Below are positions 29,576-37,393 of a stretch of DNA of 41,023 bases, piece after piece. The notes beneath the pieces are model-generated. The model saw only the letters and a list, made by a program, of their open reading frames with translations, searched no databases and was not told the DNA's origin. How positions within the stretch are numbered: the stretch's first letter is position 1; every line of letters starts with the position of its first letter. The position numbers and the translations under genes are program-made. The DNA comes from CAYLHB01 sp964383505 (lineage in GTDB: Bacteria > Patescibacteriota > Minisyncoccia > Phycocordibacterales > UBA12088), in NCBI GenBank assembly GCA_964383505.1, contig CAYLHB010000006.1:1-41023 (forward strand), in the 5' to 3' direction.

Positions 29576-29711
29576 TCATGTGAGGTTCCGTCGAGAGAAT
29601 TCAAATGGAGTATGCACAGTTATCGTACCCACCAATCGAAAAGAGATTCCATTCGGCACGTTCCGTTCCTTGGTGCGACAGTCGGGCTTGTGTACCAAGG
29701 ATTTTGACTAA
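29496..29711 (+). CDS. hicA: HicA-like mRNA interferase toxin
   Basis: 71 residues with the dsRBD-like HicA fold. ITAALQAHGFFYVSQRGNHV (10-29) contains the catalytic His28 in the GNH/GSH position. CTVIVPTNRKEIPFGTFRSL and VRQSGL complete the standard C-terminus. HicA cleaves mRNA when free of HicB. The ATG lies inside the hicB -1 frame, and no Shine-Dalgarno is near. The toxin frame is intact, so a lost antitoxin would be expected to be harmful; this favours a functional hicB. Confidence 0.82.
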   Translation: MPRLHSSAHITAALQAHGFFYVSQRGNHVRFRRENSNGVCTVIVPTNRKEIPFGTFRSLVRQSGLCTKDFD

Positions 29712-29840
29712 CCCCTGTTACTCCTCCACCTCCTCTACCGCCAGTTTGTGCGAGCAAAGAATTTCATAAAAGATTTACTTATCTTTTGTACTGTGATATA
29801 GGGTGTAGGTAGTTGAAACCTCAAGGAGAGGGTAAGGTAT

Positions 29841-30332
29841 ATGCTCTTTGTGAGAAAGATCATGGTGGCGTTCGTACTAGCCACCGCCATAAGTGGTTGT
29901 GCGGCTGTTGATTTGGCAACACCGCTCCCCACAGAATCTACGCTCGTTACAATCCCGGCACCGGGCACGGCGCCGGAGAATTTTGCCGCAGACAAGAGCA
30001 CGTGCCTCTCGCAGGCACACGCAAAAGCAGGTGAAGCGCGAGAGGCTCGTGTCACAAAAAGCGTCCTCACCACGGTTGGGAGTGTAGTACTTGGTGCAGG
30101 GCTTGGAGCCGCCGGCGGAGGTGTCTATGGGGTACCGGGCGCAGGTGCGGCGATCGGTGCTGCATCCGGAGCGGCTGTTGGTACCGGTTACGGCGCGATG
30201 GCTAGTATGACGAGCACGCCGGACCAGCGAACCTTCGACGCATGGTACGCAAAATGTATCGAAGAAGCTGGACACTCCGTGCGGGCTCCCGGCGGAGTCG
30301 CGTATGGAGTCCCTGGAGTGCCTTTGCGCTGA
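29841..30332 (+). CDS. Glycine-zipper lipoprotein
   Basis: 163 residues. The signal peptide ends in a lipobox (AISGC), so Cys20 should be lipidated. A Thr/Pro-rich linker follows, then a segment with two cysteines spanning the zipper (KSTCLSQAHAKAGEA and AWYAKCIEEAG). Between them is a glycine-zipper hydrophobic region (VVLGAGLGAAGGGVYGVPGA, then GAAIGAASGAAVG). Such proteins are known as outer-membrane or envelope lipoproteins in diderms; the location in a CPR cell is uncertain. GGAGAGG is 9 nt before the ATG, and TTTACT-17-TATAGG upstream may be its promoter. A Met seven codons later is an alternative start. Confidence 0.75.
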   Translation: MLFVRKIMVAFVLATAISGCAAVDLATPLPTESTLVTIPAPGTAPENFAADKSTCLSQAHAKAGEAREARVTKSVLTTVGSVVLGAGLGAAGGGVYGVPGAGAAIGAASGAAVGTGYGAMASMTSTPDQRTFDAWYAKCIEEAGHSVRAPGGVAYGVPGVPLR

Positions 30333-30346
30333 TGGGACAACAAACT

Positions 30347-30380
30347 GGAGCCGAACGCAGTGCGTTCGGCTCCATGTCTT
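30347..30380. terminator. Bidirectional terminator
   Basis: A 12-bp stem GGAGCCGAACGC with its complement (30347-30373), loop AGT. A weak T-rich tail follows on both strands. It separates the convergent lipoprotein and acyl-CoA synthetase genes. Confidence 0.7.
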
Positions 30381-30391
30381 TGACCCTTCCG

Positions 30392-32434
30392 TCACACCAT
30401 CACCCGCGCATCCACAATATGTACTCCGTCAGGAGTCGCAAAAACAGGATTGAAATCTATCTCCTCCACCTCCGGGTGCGCAAGGGCGAGTGTTGAGAGC
30501 GAGACGAGGATTTCCGCTAGAGCATCGAGGTTCACCGGCTCGCGCCCACGCGCACCGGTAAGGAGAGGAAGACCTTTGATACGGCGTATTCGCGCGAGGG
30601 CTTCGTCCTTGGTAAGTGGCGCAATCCCGAGCGACGCATCTTTAAGCACCTCCACAAAAATGCCCCCGAGGCCAAAAAGTACAACGGGGCCAAACACCGA
30701 GTCGCGCTTCATGCCGATAATGGTTTCTACGCCGCGCACCATCCTCTGTACCAACATACCGTTTATAGTGGCCCCCGGCGTGTGCGACTGCACGTACTCA
30801 TAGATTTCACCCCACGCGCGCTCGAGCGCGGGCTGGTCGGGGAGACCTAGTTGTACCGCACGCAGGTCGCTCTTGTGTACGAGCTCCTGTGAAATAGCTT
30901 TAATCACGTAGGGGCCGGGACCAAGGTGTGCGAGTGCATTCGAAAGCTCGCGCCCTTCCCGCACAAACTCCCCTTCAAGTGTGAGCCCGTAACTTGTGAG
31001 TAGTGTGCGCATCTCATCAATGTTGAGCATGGTGAGTTTCCTTGCTTCACCAGAATGCGCCTGCGCATAGGCTTCTTTATGTATTCCGGTTGCGAGCATA
31101 TCGAGCGCGCGTACCGCATCCGACGGAACGGAGAAAGGTGAAAGACCAGCATCACGGAGCCGCTCCACACCTTTTGAAACCGCAGCGCCTCCCATGAGCA
31201 CGGGGATAATCGGGCGTGCATCGCTGTAGCGCACAAACACCTCCGCAATCTCTTCGCTCTTCGTCATCATTTGTGGGGTGACAATGCCAAGGACCGCGTC
31301 GACGCCGCCCGCACTCGTAAGTACCCGTAGCGCGCTCTCAAACCTATCCGCCCCCGCATCCCCTATCACATCGACCGGGTTTCCCACCGCCGCGACGGGT
31401 GGAAGGACGGCTCGCAGTGCTCCCCGCACATCCTCGTCAAAAGATGACAGCGTGAGATGCGACGAACGCTCAATGAGATCAGCGGTGTTTATGGAGGGGC
31501 CGCCGCCGTTCGTGAGCACGCATATTTTCGTAATTCCTTTCGTACTACCTTTCGTAATTCTCTGCTGGAGGAGTGTCGTTACCGCGTAGAGGTCGCGTAT
31601 CGAATCCACCTCAATCGCGCCTACTCCTCGCAGGGCTTCTGAAAACACCTCGTCGACGGGCGCGAGCGCGCCGGTGTGCGACGAGACAGCCGAGCCGCCA
31701 CGCGCACTCCGCCCAGCACGCAACACCACGAGGGGCTTACGTGCCGCTACACTCCTTGCAGCTTCTAAGAAGCGCTCACCATCGCGCACCTGTTCAAGAT
31801 AGAGGAGCACTGCACGCGTCTCGTCATCGCCCGCAATGTACTCGAGAAAATCACTCTCGGTCAGAACTGCCTCGTTGCCCAAACTCACGAACGATGAGAA
31901 CCCTATTCCCTCGCCATACGCCCAGTCCAAAAGCGCGGTCCCCAAGGCACCCGACTGTGATAGGAAACCGATGTGGCCCGCCCGCGGCGTCCCTGCGGCA
32001 AACGTGGCATTGAGGTTCGTGTGGGTATTCAGAATCCCAAGACAGTTCGGGCCAAGGAGTGACATGCCGTGCTCTCTCGCGACGGTGGCAAGTTCCTCTT
32101 CGAGCGCTTGACCGGCCGGGCCGATTTCTTTGAAACCCGCGGAAATGACCACCGCGCTCTGTACGCCATGTCCCGCACACTCGCGCAGCACCGTCGGCAC
32201 CATGTCGGCACGCACCGCAATAACCGCGAGGTCGACAGGTCCCGGAATGTCGTGCACACTTCGGTACGCATGCCGGCCAAAAAGCTCCGTGGCGTTCAAA
32301 GTGACGGGGTATACCTCTCGTTCGTGGGCGCCCTCCACAAGGTTCTTGATGAGCGCGTAGCCCACCTTGCTCGAATCTCCCGACGCGCCTATGACCGCAA
32401 CCGAACGGGGATTGAAAAGCGTTGAAAGATTCAT
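30392..32434 (-). CDS. ADP-forming acyl-CoA (acetyl-CoA) synthetase, fused alpha-beta
   Basis: 680 residues. It makes ATP from ADP, phosphate and an acyl-CoA, releasing the acid: substrate-level phosphorylation typical of archaea and many CPR bacteria. The CoA-binding domain starts LFNPRSVAVIGASGDSSKVG. A ligase-CoA domain has GPNCLGI and FLSQSGALGTALLDWA, and the phosphohistidine segment is SSHTGAL. The ATP-grasp part (ISQELVHKSDLRAVQLGL, VQRMVRGVETIIGM, GPVVLFGLGGIFVEVLKD) completes the alpha-beta fusion. The natural substrate may be acetyl-CoA from the 2-oxoacid oxidoreductase encoded nearby, or another acyl-CoA. A TAGAAT box at 32465-32470 and a GCGCA/TGCGC hairpin (32443-32455) lie in the leader. 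Confidence 0.93.
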   Translation of the reverse strand: MNLSTLFNPRSVAVIGASGDSSKVGYALIKNLVEGAHEREVYPVTLNATELFGRHAYRSVHDIPGPVDLAVIAVRADMVPTVLRECAGHGVQSAVVISAGFKEIGPAGQALEEELATVAREHGMSLLGPNCLGILNTHTNLNATFAAGTPRAGHIGFLSQSGALGTALLDWAYGEGIGFSSFVSLGNEAVLTESDFLEYIAGDDETRAVLLYLEQVRDGERFLEAARSVAARKPLVVLRAGRSARGGSAVSSHTGALAPVDEVFSEALRGVGAIEVDSIRDLYAVTTLLQQRITKGSTKGITKICVLTNGGGPSINTADLIERSSHLTLSSFDEDVRGALRAVLPPVAAVGNPVDVIGDAGADRFESALRVLTSAGGVDAVLGIVTPQMMTKSEEIAEVFVRYSDARPIIPVLMGGAAVSKGVERLRDAGLSPFSVPSDAVRALDMLATGIHKEAYAQAHSGEARKLTMLNIDEMRTLLTSYGLTLEGEFVREGRELSNALAHLGPGPYVIKAISQELVHKSDLRAVQLGLPDQPALERAWGEIYEYVQSHTPGATINGMLVQRMVRGVETIIGMKRDSVFGPVVLFGLGGIFVEVLKDASLGIAPLTKDEALARIRRIKGLPLLTGARGREPVNLDALAEILVSLSTLALAHPEVEEIDFNPVFATPDGVHIVDARVMV

Positions 32435-32442
32435 AGGAGCAT

Positions 32443-32470
32443 GCGCATAGTGCGCGGTGTCTGTATTCTA
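32443..32470 (-). promoter_or_regulatory. Leader of the acyl-CoA synthetase gene
   Basis: A -10-like TAGAAT (32465-32470) followed by a small GCGCA-TAG-TGCGC hairpin (32443-32455) and the ATG at 32434. No clear -35. Confidence 0.35.
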
Positions 32471-32589
32471 CCCCCTACCCGCTCCTTGGGTGCAAGTGGC
32501 GGGGGGATTTCCGCGTTGAGTCAGAGTGGTTGTTCTGCTACAGTACGTGCGCACTGCGGGTCGAATCGCGCATACGTTTTTCCTACACC

Positions 32590-33555
32590 ATGAACCTACT
32601 CGTCGCCATTGTGCTTTTCTGTGTGGGCCTTGCACTCCTTGTCGCGGGTGCGGAGTACCTCGTACGTGGCTCCTCGGCAATCGCACGGAGGCTCGGCGTG
32701 CCCTCGCTTGTTGTGGGTCTCACGATGGTTGCGTTCGGCACCTCACTCCCCGAGCTTTCGGTCACACTCTACGCGGCCCTGCAGGGAACCGCGGATATCG
32801 CAATAGGAAACGTGGTCGGGTCAAACATCGCAAACATCCTCCTCATACTCGGTCTCGCATCCGTGGTAACACCACTCACCGTTCAGCACTCAACCGTATG
32901 GAAAGAGATGCCGTTTGCACTCCTCGGCGGAGTGCTCCTGTTGGTGCTCGGGGCGGATACACTCGTGAGTGGCGCAACCAGTAACAGCTTCACGCGCGGA
33001 GAGGGTATCGCGCTCTTGGGGGTGTTTTGCATCTTTCTCTACTATGTCTACGAGCTCACCAAAAAAGGAAACGGTACGAGTGAGGACGCCCCACGAGACG
33101 CGTCTATGCTACGGATGAGTCTCTACGTCTTCGGGGGTTTGTGTGCCCTGATTGTAGGGGGCTCGCTCCTTGTGGAGCAAGCGGTTCTCTTTGCCACCCT
33201 CGCGGGTATATCGGAGGCAGTGGTGGGGCTCACTATCGTTGCGGTGGGTACCTCACTTCCCGAGCTTGCCACCTCACTCATAGCGGCACGACGAGGCGAG
33301 CATGACATTGCAGTGGGGAACATCATCGGTTCCAACATTTTTAATATTCTCTTCATCCTCGGTCTTACCGCCACCATTACCCCCCTCCCTATTCCCGCAG
33401 GCTTTGTGGTGGACAACGCGTTTGAGCTCTTTGTATCACTCACCCTCTTTGCGATGATGTTCATCGGCACGCGCCACACCCTCACGCGCCCGCAAGGTGC
33501 AATGCTTTTCTTCCTCTACGTGGGGTACCTCGCGTACCTTGTCCTGCGTGGGTAA
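32590..33555 (+). CDS. Sodium/calcium exchanger family (CaCA) transporter
   Basis: 321 residues with about ten membrane helices in two inverted halves. Both alpha-repeats are intact: GTSLPELSVTLYAALQG (50-66) with IGNVVGSNIANIL, and GTSLPELATSLIAARRG with VGNIIGSNIFNILF. The acidic Glu in each GTSLPE motif binds the cation. This is the YrbG-like bacterial branch that exchanges Ca2+ for Na+ or H+. A Lys/Asp loop separates the halves. The ATG at 32590 is preceded by TACACC and no Shine-Dalgarno. It is divergent from the acyl-CoA synthetase gene. Confidence 0.93.
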   Translation: MNLLVAIVLFCVGLALLVAGAEYLVRGSSAIARRLGVPSLVVGLTMVAFGTSLPELSVTLYAALQGTADIAIGNVVGSNIANILLILGLASVVTPLTVQHSTVWKEMPFALLGGVLLLVLGADTLVSGATSNSFTRGEGIALLGVFCIFLYYVYELTKKGNGTSEDAPRDASMLRMSLYVFGGLCALIVGGSLLVEQAVLFATLAGISEAVVGLTIVAVGTSLPELATSLIAARRGEHDIAVGNIIGSNIFNILFILGLTATITPLPIPAGFVVDNAFELFVSLTLFAMMFIGTRHTLTRPQGAMLFFLYVGYLAYLVLRG

Positions 33556-33574
33556 ACAAGCTGTCACTCTGCAC

Positions 33575-34372
33575 CTACTTGCCTGTAGAAATAATTTTCT
33601 CCTCAAACGTCGGCTTTTCGACTTGGTAGAAGGTTCCGAGCGCCACCCGCTCCTCACCAAACGTACGGGCGTGGCGGAGTGCCGTATCGAAATCACTTGT
33701 GTCGTGCGCCGTAGCGTCAATCCACTCCACACGCTCTTTGTAGTACTCGCGCGTATCGAAAAAGGTGATGCAGGGCTGGATGATGTCAACGAATGCGAAG
33801 CCCTTGTGGCGCATGGCCGCCTGCATAATCTCCTTCGTCTTTGCGATGTCACTCGCAAAGGTGCGCGCCACAAATGTCGCACCGAGCGAGAGCATGACCA
33901 CGGTGGGGTTAATGGGCTCATCGGGAGAACCGTAGGGCGTCGTGCCTCCCTTGAAACCCTTGGGGCTCGTGGCAGTTGCCTGCCCCGTGGTGAGCGCAAA
34001 GAGTTGATTGTTGTGGAGAAAAATCGAGATGTCGGTGTTGCGTATCGCCGCATGGGAGAGGTGGTTGAAGCCCTCGGAGAGCGAGTCGCCGTCTCCGGTA
34101 AACGTGACCACGGTGAGTGCGGGGTTTGCGAGCTTCACCCCGGTCATAACGGGTATTATGCGGCCGTGGAGGCCGTTTACGGTGTTTACCTCTAGGTAAT
34201 CACTGATTTTCCCGTGGCACCCGACCCCCGCACCCGCCACAATGTTGTGGAGTGCCACCTCACCCTTCTCGACCATTTCCGTCACCGCCTGCCGAAATGA
34301 GACGAGTATCTGGCTGTTGGGACAGCCCGGGCACCATGTGATTTTTATGTCGGTTGCAAGATTGAGTGGCAT
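33575..34372 (-). CDS. 2-oxoacid:ferredoxin oxidoreductase beta subunit
   Basis: 265 residues, the TPP-binding half of an OFOR. ITWCPGCPNSQI (11-22) and GAGVGCHGKISDYLEVNTVN are family marks, and FTGDGDSLSEGFNHLSHAAI is the TPP/Mg motif (GDGD...N). NQLFALTTGQATATSPKG is also diagnostic. CPGC-type cysteines bind a cluster in this family. No delta (two-cluster ferredoxin) subunit is encoded nearby, so a separate ferredoxin must take the electrons. ATCACCCACC precedes the ATG. It lies 10 nt after the alpha gene in one operon and converges on the exchanger gene. Confidence 0.93.
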   Translation of the reverse strand: MPLNLATDIKITWCPGCPNSQILVSFRQAVTEMVEKGEVALHNIVAGAGVGCHGKISDYLEVNTVNGLHGRIIPVMTGVKLANPALTVVTFTGDGDSLSEGFNHLSHAAIRNTDISIFLHNNQLFALTTGQATATSPKGFKGGTTPYGSPDEPINPTVVMLSLGATFVARTFASDIAKTKEIMQAAMRHKGFAFVDIIQPCITFFDTREYYKERVEWIDATAHDTSDFDTALRHARTFGEERVALGTFYQVEKPTFEEKIISTGK

Positions 34373-34382
34373 GGTGGGTGAT

Positions 34383-36104
34383 TTACAGAAACGCGCCAAT
34401 GTCTCGCGCGAGCTCGGTGGGGGTAAACGGCTGGGCATCGTAGCGCAACACCTTGTTGGTAATCTCAATGGAGGTTTTCTCGCGAATGAGGGATGCGAGC
34501 TGTGCGGTATGGTTTGCCTCCACATCCACGATGACACGTGCCCCCGCGAGCTCCGCCTTCACCTTGTCTGCATCAAAGGGCTCAAGCCAGAGCACCTGCA
34601 CCACTTTTATGCGGACCGTGAGCTGTTTCATTGCCTCGAGCACCGCTCCCTTCGTGGAGCCCCAACACACAATGACCGCATCGCTCTCCCTGTCGCCATA
34701 CACTTTGACCGTCGGGAAGTACTCAAACTCACGATAGAGACCCTCGAGCTTGCGGAACCGCTTGTCCTGCATCGCCTTCACCTCGTGGGGCACCTCGGTC
34801 GCTTCCCCCTCTTCGTTGTGCTCATAGCTCGTCGCCTTCACCATAGTCTCCGGAGTGCCGGGAAAGGCAATCGGTGAGATGCCGTCACCGGTAAGCGCGT
34901 AGCGCTTGTAGTGCTTTCCCGTCTCGCTCGCACGCTTGCCAAGGTCGGGTCCATACTTCGATTCATCAAGCACAAGCGACATGTACGACTCGGAGAGGTG
35001 CTTGTCGGCAAGCACAATTGCGGGCAGTTGGTACTTCCACGCGAGGTTGAACACGTCTGCCGAGCACGAGAAGCACTCCTCGATGTCGCCGGGCGCAACC
35101 ACGAGCCGTGGAAACTCTCCGTGCCCCGCGTGTATGATAAAGCGCAGGTCACCCTGGCTCGTATGGGTCGCGACACCCGTCGCGGGGCCCATACGCATGG
35201 TGATGAGCATGGGGAGTGGAACCTCCGCGACACCCGCAAACGAGAACGTCTCTTGCATGAGTGCGAAGCCACCGTTTGCGGTACCGAGCGCGGTGCGCTT
35301 CCCTGCGTAGACGGCGCCGAGCGCCATGTTCATGACCGCTATCTCATCTTCGGGGTGCACCACTACCACCCCCCTGTCCTTTCCCGCTTTCGCTAAAAAC
35401 TGAAGTGCCGAGGTAGAGGGTGTCATCGGGTAACCCACGTACATTTCGAGCCCCGCCGCGAGGAACCCTTTCATGACCGCCTTGTTGCCGTCGTAGATAT
35501 CACCCGCATCCCTTGAGGTGTCCGGCACACAACAGGAAATCTGGGGGTACTGCTTGCTCTGAAGGTACTCGTACCCCTTCTCAATAAGTGAGCGATTGAG
35601 GTCGGCGCCCACTTGCGCGAACACTTTATTGGTGAGGGTGCGCACACGCTCGAGCGGGAGCCCGAGCGTATAAGCAAACGCACCAAACGCAACCGAGCTT
35701 CGGGCCACAAGGGGCGCCTTGAGCTCCTCGGTAATCATTCGCATGGGTAGAGAAATGAGGGGAACCTCGACATCCTTGAGCGCATCCGCATGCACCTCCT
35801 CCACAAACACAAACGCGCCGGGCTTGAGCTCTGAGAGGTGCACACGCACACTCTCTGCGTTGACCGCGACCAAGACGTCAAGCTCCGCATAGTCGGCTCG
35901 AATTGTTTCCGTATGAAAACTGATGCGGGCAAAGTTGTGCCCGCCACGAATGAGCGAGGGGTAGTCAAACGACGAGAAGGTGTGGTACCCAAGCTCTGTT
36001 AAAAACTCACTCCAATTCACCCCCGCCTCGCGGATACCATCCCCCGCGGCCCCTCCTATCGCAATCGTGCGCACACCCACCGCCCAGCCGGTTTCCCCTG
36101 CCAT
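34383..36104 (-). CDS. 2-oxoacid:ferredoxin oxidoreductase alpha subunit (gamma-alpha fusion)
   Basis: 573 residues. Residues 1 to about 190 are the gamma-like domain (VRTIAIGGAAGDGIREAG, DYPSLIRGGHNFARIS). The alpha part has GYPMTPSTS, HPEDEIAVMNMALGAVYAGK, MRMGPATGVATHTSQGDLRF and the C-terminal transketolase-like domain ending in WLEPFDADKVKAEL. The gamma-alpha fusion plus separate beta is the two-subunit KorAB/OFOR layout. Substrate choice (pyruvate, 2-oxoglutarate or branched) is not readable. The expected TSGPG-like loop reads TANGGFALMQE. The ATG at 36104 has TATACT 6 nt upstream, which settles the start over Mets further up. Confidence 0.93.
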   Translation of the reverse strand: MAGETGWAVGVRTIAIGGAAGDGIREAGVNWSEFLTELGYHTFSSFDYPSLIRGGHNFARISFHTETIRADYAELDVLVAVNAESVRVHLSELKPGAFVFVEEVHADALKDVEVPLISLPMRMITEELKAPLVARSSVAFGAFAYTLGLPLERVRTLTNKVFAQVGADLNRSLIEKGYEYLQSKQYPQISCCVPDTSRDAGDIYDGNKAVMKGFLAAGLEMYVGYPMTPSTSALQFLAKAGKDRGVVVVHPEDEIAVMNMALGAVYAGKRTALGTANGGFALMQETFSFAGVAEVPLPMLITMRMGPATGVATHTSQGDLRFIIHAGHGEFPRLVVAPGDIEECFSCSADVFNLAWKYQLPAIVLADKHLSESYMSLVLDESKYGPDLGKRASETGKHYKRYALTGDGISPIAFPGTPETMVKATSYEHNEEGEATEVPHEVKAMQDKRFRKLEGLYREFEYFPTVKVYGDRESDAVIVCWGSTKGAVLEAMKQLTVRIKVVQVLWLEPFDADKVKAELAGARVIVDVEANHTAQLASLIREKTSIEITNKVLRYDAQPFTPTELARDIGAFL

Positions 36105-36110
36105 TTCTAG

Positions 36111-36116
36111 AGTATA
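36111..36116 (-). promoter_or_regulatory. -10 box, leaderless OFOR operon
   Basis: TATACT exactly 6 nt before the ATG at 36104. Confidence 0.6.
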
Positions 36117-36155
36117 CCCGAGTGGAGCATGTACACCCAAGCATTTTTTCCACGC

Positions 36156-36184
36156 AAAAAACGTGGGGAGTACGAGTACCCCCC
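36156..36184 (-). terminator. Terminator after the YbjN-like gene
   Basis: A stem GGGG-GTAC/GTAC-CCCC with one mismatch (36165-36184), followed leftward by ACGTTTTTT (A-run 36156-36161 on +). It overlaps the stop codon. Confidence 0.55.
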
Positions 36185-36684
36185 TAGTGGACAAAAGCAT
36201 GCTCCTCAACCACCTCGCCGGGCAACGCACATTCGTTCCGCACATCGGCGGAAACTTGCTCAATGCATTGGATTGCCGTGCACACGTTCGCTGTCATACT
36301 CACCATCAGCAGATGGACTCCGGCAAGCCATGCATGCGCCATTTCTTCCTGCTTAGTCACGCATGTAAGGTTGAGGGTGTAGCAGGGTCCATCGTCCGAC
36401 GAAATGCGTTCGAGTTGCCATGCCTCCCCGAGCACGTCATCAATCGCGGATATCACATTGACGTCTTCCTCCTGCACGCGCAGGCAAATAGTTGCTCTCA
36501 CAAGAGGGACGCCGTCTACTCTCTCCAGTTCAATGCACACGTGGTACGTAGGCCCATCCATCACATCGACCGTGACGTCAATGTAGCTACCGTGTCTATC
36601 AGAATTGATTTCCGGCTCGTATCCAAGCGCCACAAGAAGCTTGGAAATTCTATGGATCGTACGGCTACGTGGATTTCTGCTCAT
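36184..36684 (-). CDS. YbjN-like (type III chaperone-fold) protein
   Basis: 166 residues with no signal peptide. The pattern is a helix (IHRISKLLVALGYEPEIN), paired beta strands (SYIDVTVDVMDGPTYHVCIE and VPLVRATICLRV) and a helix (VISAIDDVLGEAWQLERI). A strand (CYTLNLTCVTKQ) and a long C-terminal helix follow. This order is like YbjN/type III secretion chaperone-fold proteins, whose roles are mostly unknown. The resemblance is structural pattern only. GGGAG lies 6 nt before the ATG. It diverges from the hydrogenase genes and is separated from the OFOR operon by a terminator. Confidence 0.45.
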   Translation of the reverse strand: MSRNPRSRTIHRISKLLVALGYEPEINSDRHGSYIDVTVDVMDGPTYHVCIELERVDGVPLVRATICLRVQEEDVNVISAIDDVLGEAWQLERISSDDGPCYTLNLTCVTKQEEMAHAWLAGVHLLMVSMTANVCTAIQCIEQVSADVRNECALPGEVVEEHAFVH

Positions 36685-36713
36685 GCCACACTCCCGTTCC
36701 TAGTCCTACAAAA

Positions 36714-36741
36714 ACCATACACCATAGGAGAAGCGTGTCAA
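36714..36741 (-). promoter_or_regulatory. Sigma70-type promoter of the YbjN-like gene
   Basis: A perfect -35 TTGACA (36736-36741), a 16-nt spacer and the -10 TATGGT (36714-36719). Confidence 0.55.
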
Positions 36742-36754
36742 AATTCAGCGTACG

Positions 36755-36794
36755 GTACCTATGGTACTCTAGTAGTCAGCTGGATATGTTATCC
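36755..36794. promoter_or_regulatory. Two short dyads upstream of the hydrogenase genes
   Basis: GTACC-TAT-GGTAC (36755-36767) and GGATA-TGT-TATCC (36782-36794) are perfect 5-bp dyads with 3-nt centres. They lie 27 bp apart between the divergent YbjN-like and hydrogenase genes. They could be operator half-sites. Confidence 0.35.
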
Positions 36795-36834
36795 TCTCGC
36801 TTTTCTTTAGGATATTTCGTACTATGTGGTGACC

Positions 36835-37338
36835 ATGAGTGATACTTCGCAAGAAAAGATAAAAATCGGATGGTTTGTATTTTCCTGCAGTGAGGATTCC
36901 ACCATCATGTTCACCGAGCTCATGAACGACCACTGGCAGGAGTGGAAACAGCTCTTCGACTTTCGCCACGTGAAGGTGTTAAAGAAGCACAACATCTACG
37001 ACGCGTTTGACATCGCCTTCATCGAGGGTGCTATTGCGGGCCCCGAGCACGAGGAGAAACTCAAAGACATTAGGAGTCGCTCAAAAAAGCTCGTCGCGGT
37101 GGGCGCGTGCGCGGTCACGGGCCTCCCGGCGAGCCAGCGCAACACGTTTACGGAAGCACAGAAGGAAGCGGTGCAGTTTCTCGTTGACCGATTCGGCGCG
37201 CTCCCCACGGTAAAGAAAGTCGCGGATGTGGTGCCCGTAGATGCCTCAGTGCCCGGTTGCCCCATGAACACCGACCTGTTCCTGAAGGCGGTGAGCGGCC
37301 TCGTCGCGGAATTGCGACCCGAGACAAGAGCGAAGTAA
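36835..37338 (+). CDS. [NiFe] hydrogenase small subunit, group 3-like
   Basis: 167 residues from the ATG at 36835; two GTGs just upstream are weaker choices. It is the short, single-domain small subunit of cytoplasmic group 3 (sulfhydrogenase delta/HoxY-like) enzymes, with no Tat signal and no C-terminal extra cluster domain. The proximal-cluster region is odd: the usual CxxC reads Cys18-Ser-Glu-Asp21 (FSCSEDS). The other two ligands are present as Cys92 (VGACAVTG) and Cys142 (VPGCPMN). Asp21 or another residue would have to replace the fourth cysteine. TACTAT/TATGTG hexamers close to the start fit a very short leader. The large-subunit gene follows after 55 AT-rich nt. Confidence 0.88.
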   Translation: MSDTSQEKIKIGWFVFSCSEDSTIMFTELMNDHWQEWKQLFDFRHVKVLKKHNIYDAFDIAFIEGAIAGPEHEEKLKDIRSRSKKLVAVGACAVTGLPASQRNTFTEAQKEAVQFLVDRFGALPTVKKVADVVPVDASVPGCPMNTDLFLKAVSGLVAELRPETRAK

Positions 37339-37393
37339 CAGTGGAGAGATTTTTTATTTTTAATTTTTGATTTCTAATTTTTTATTTTTTACC

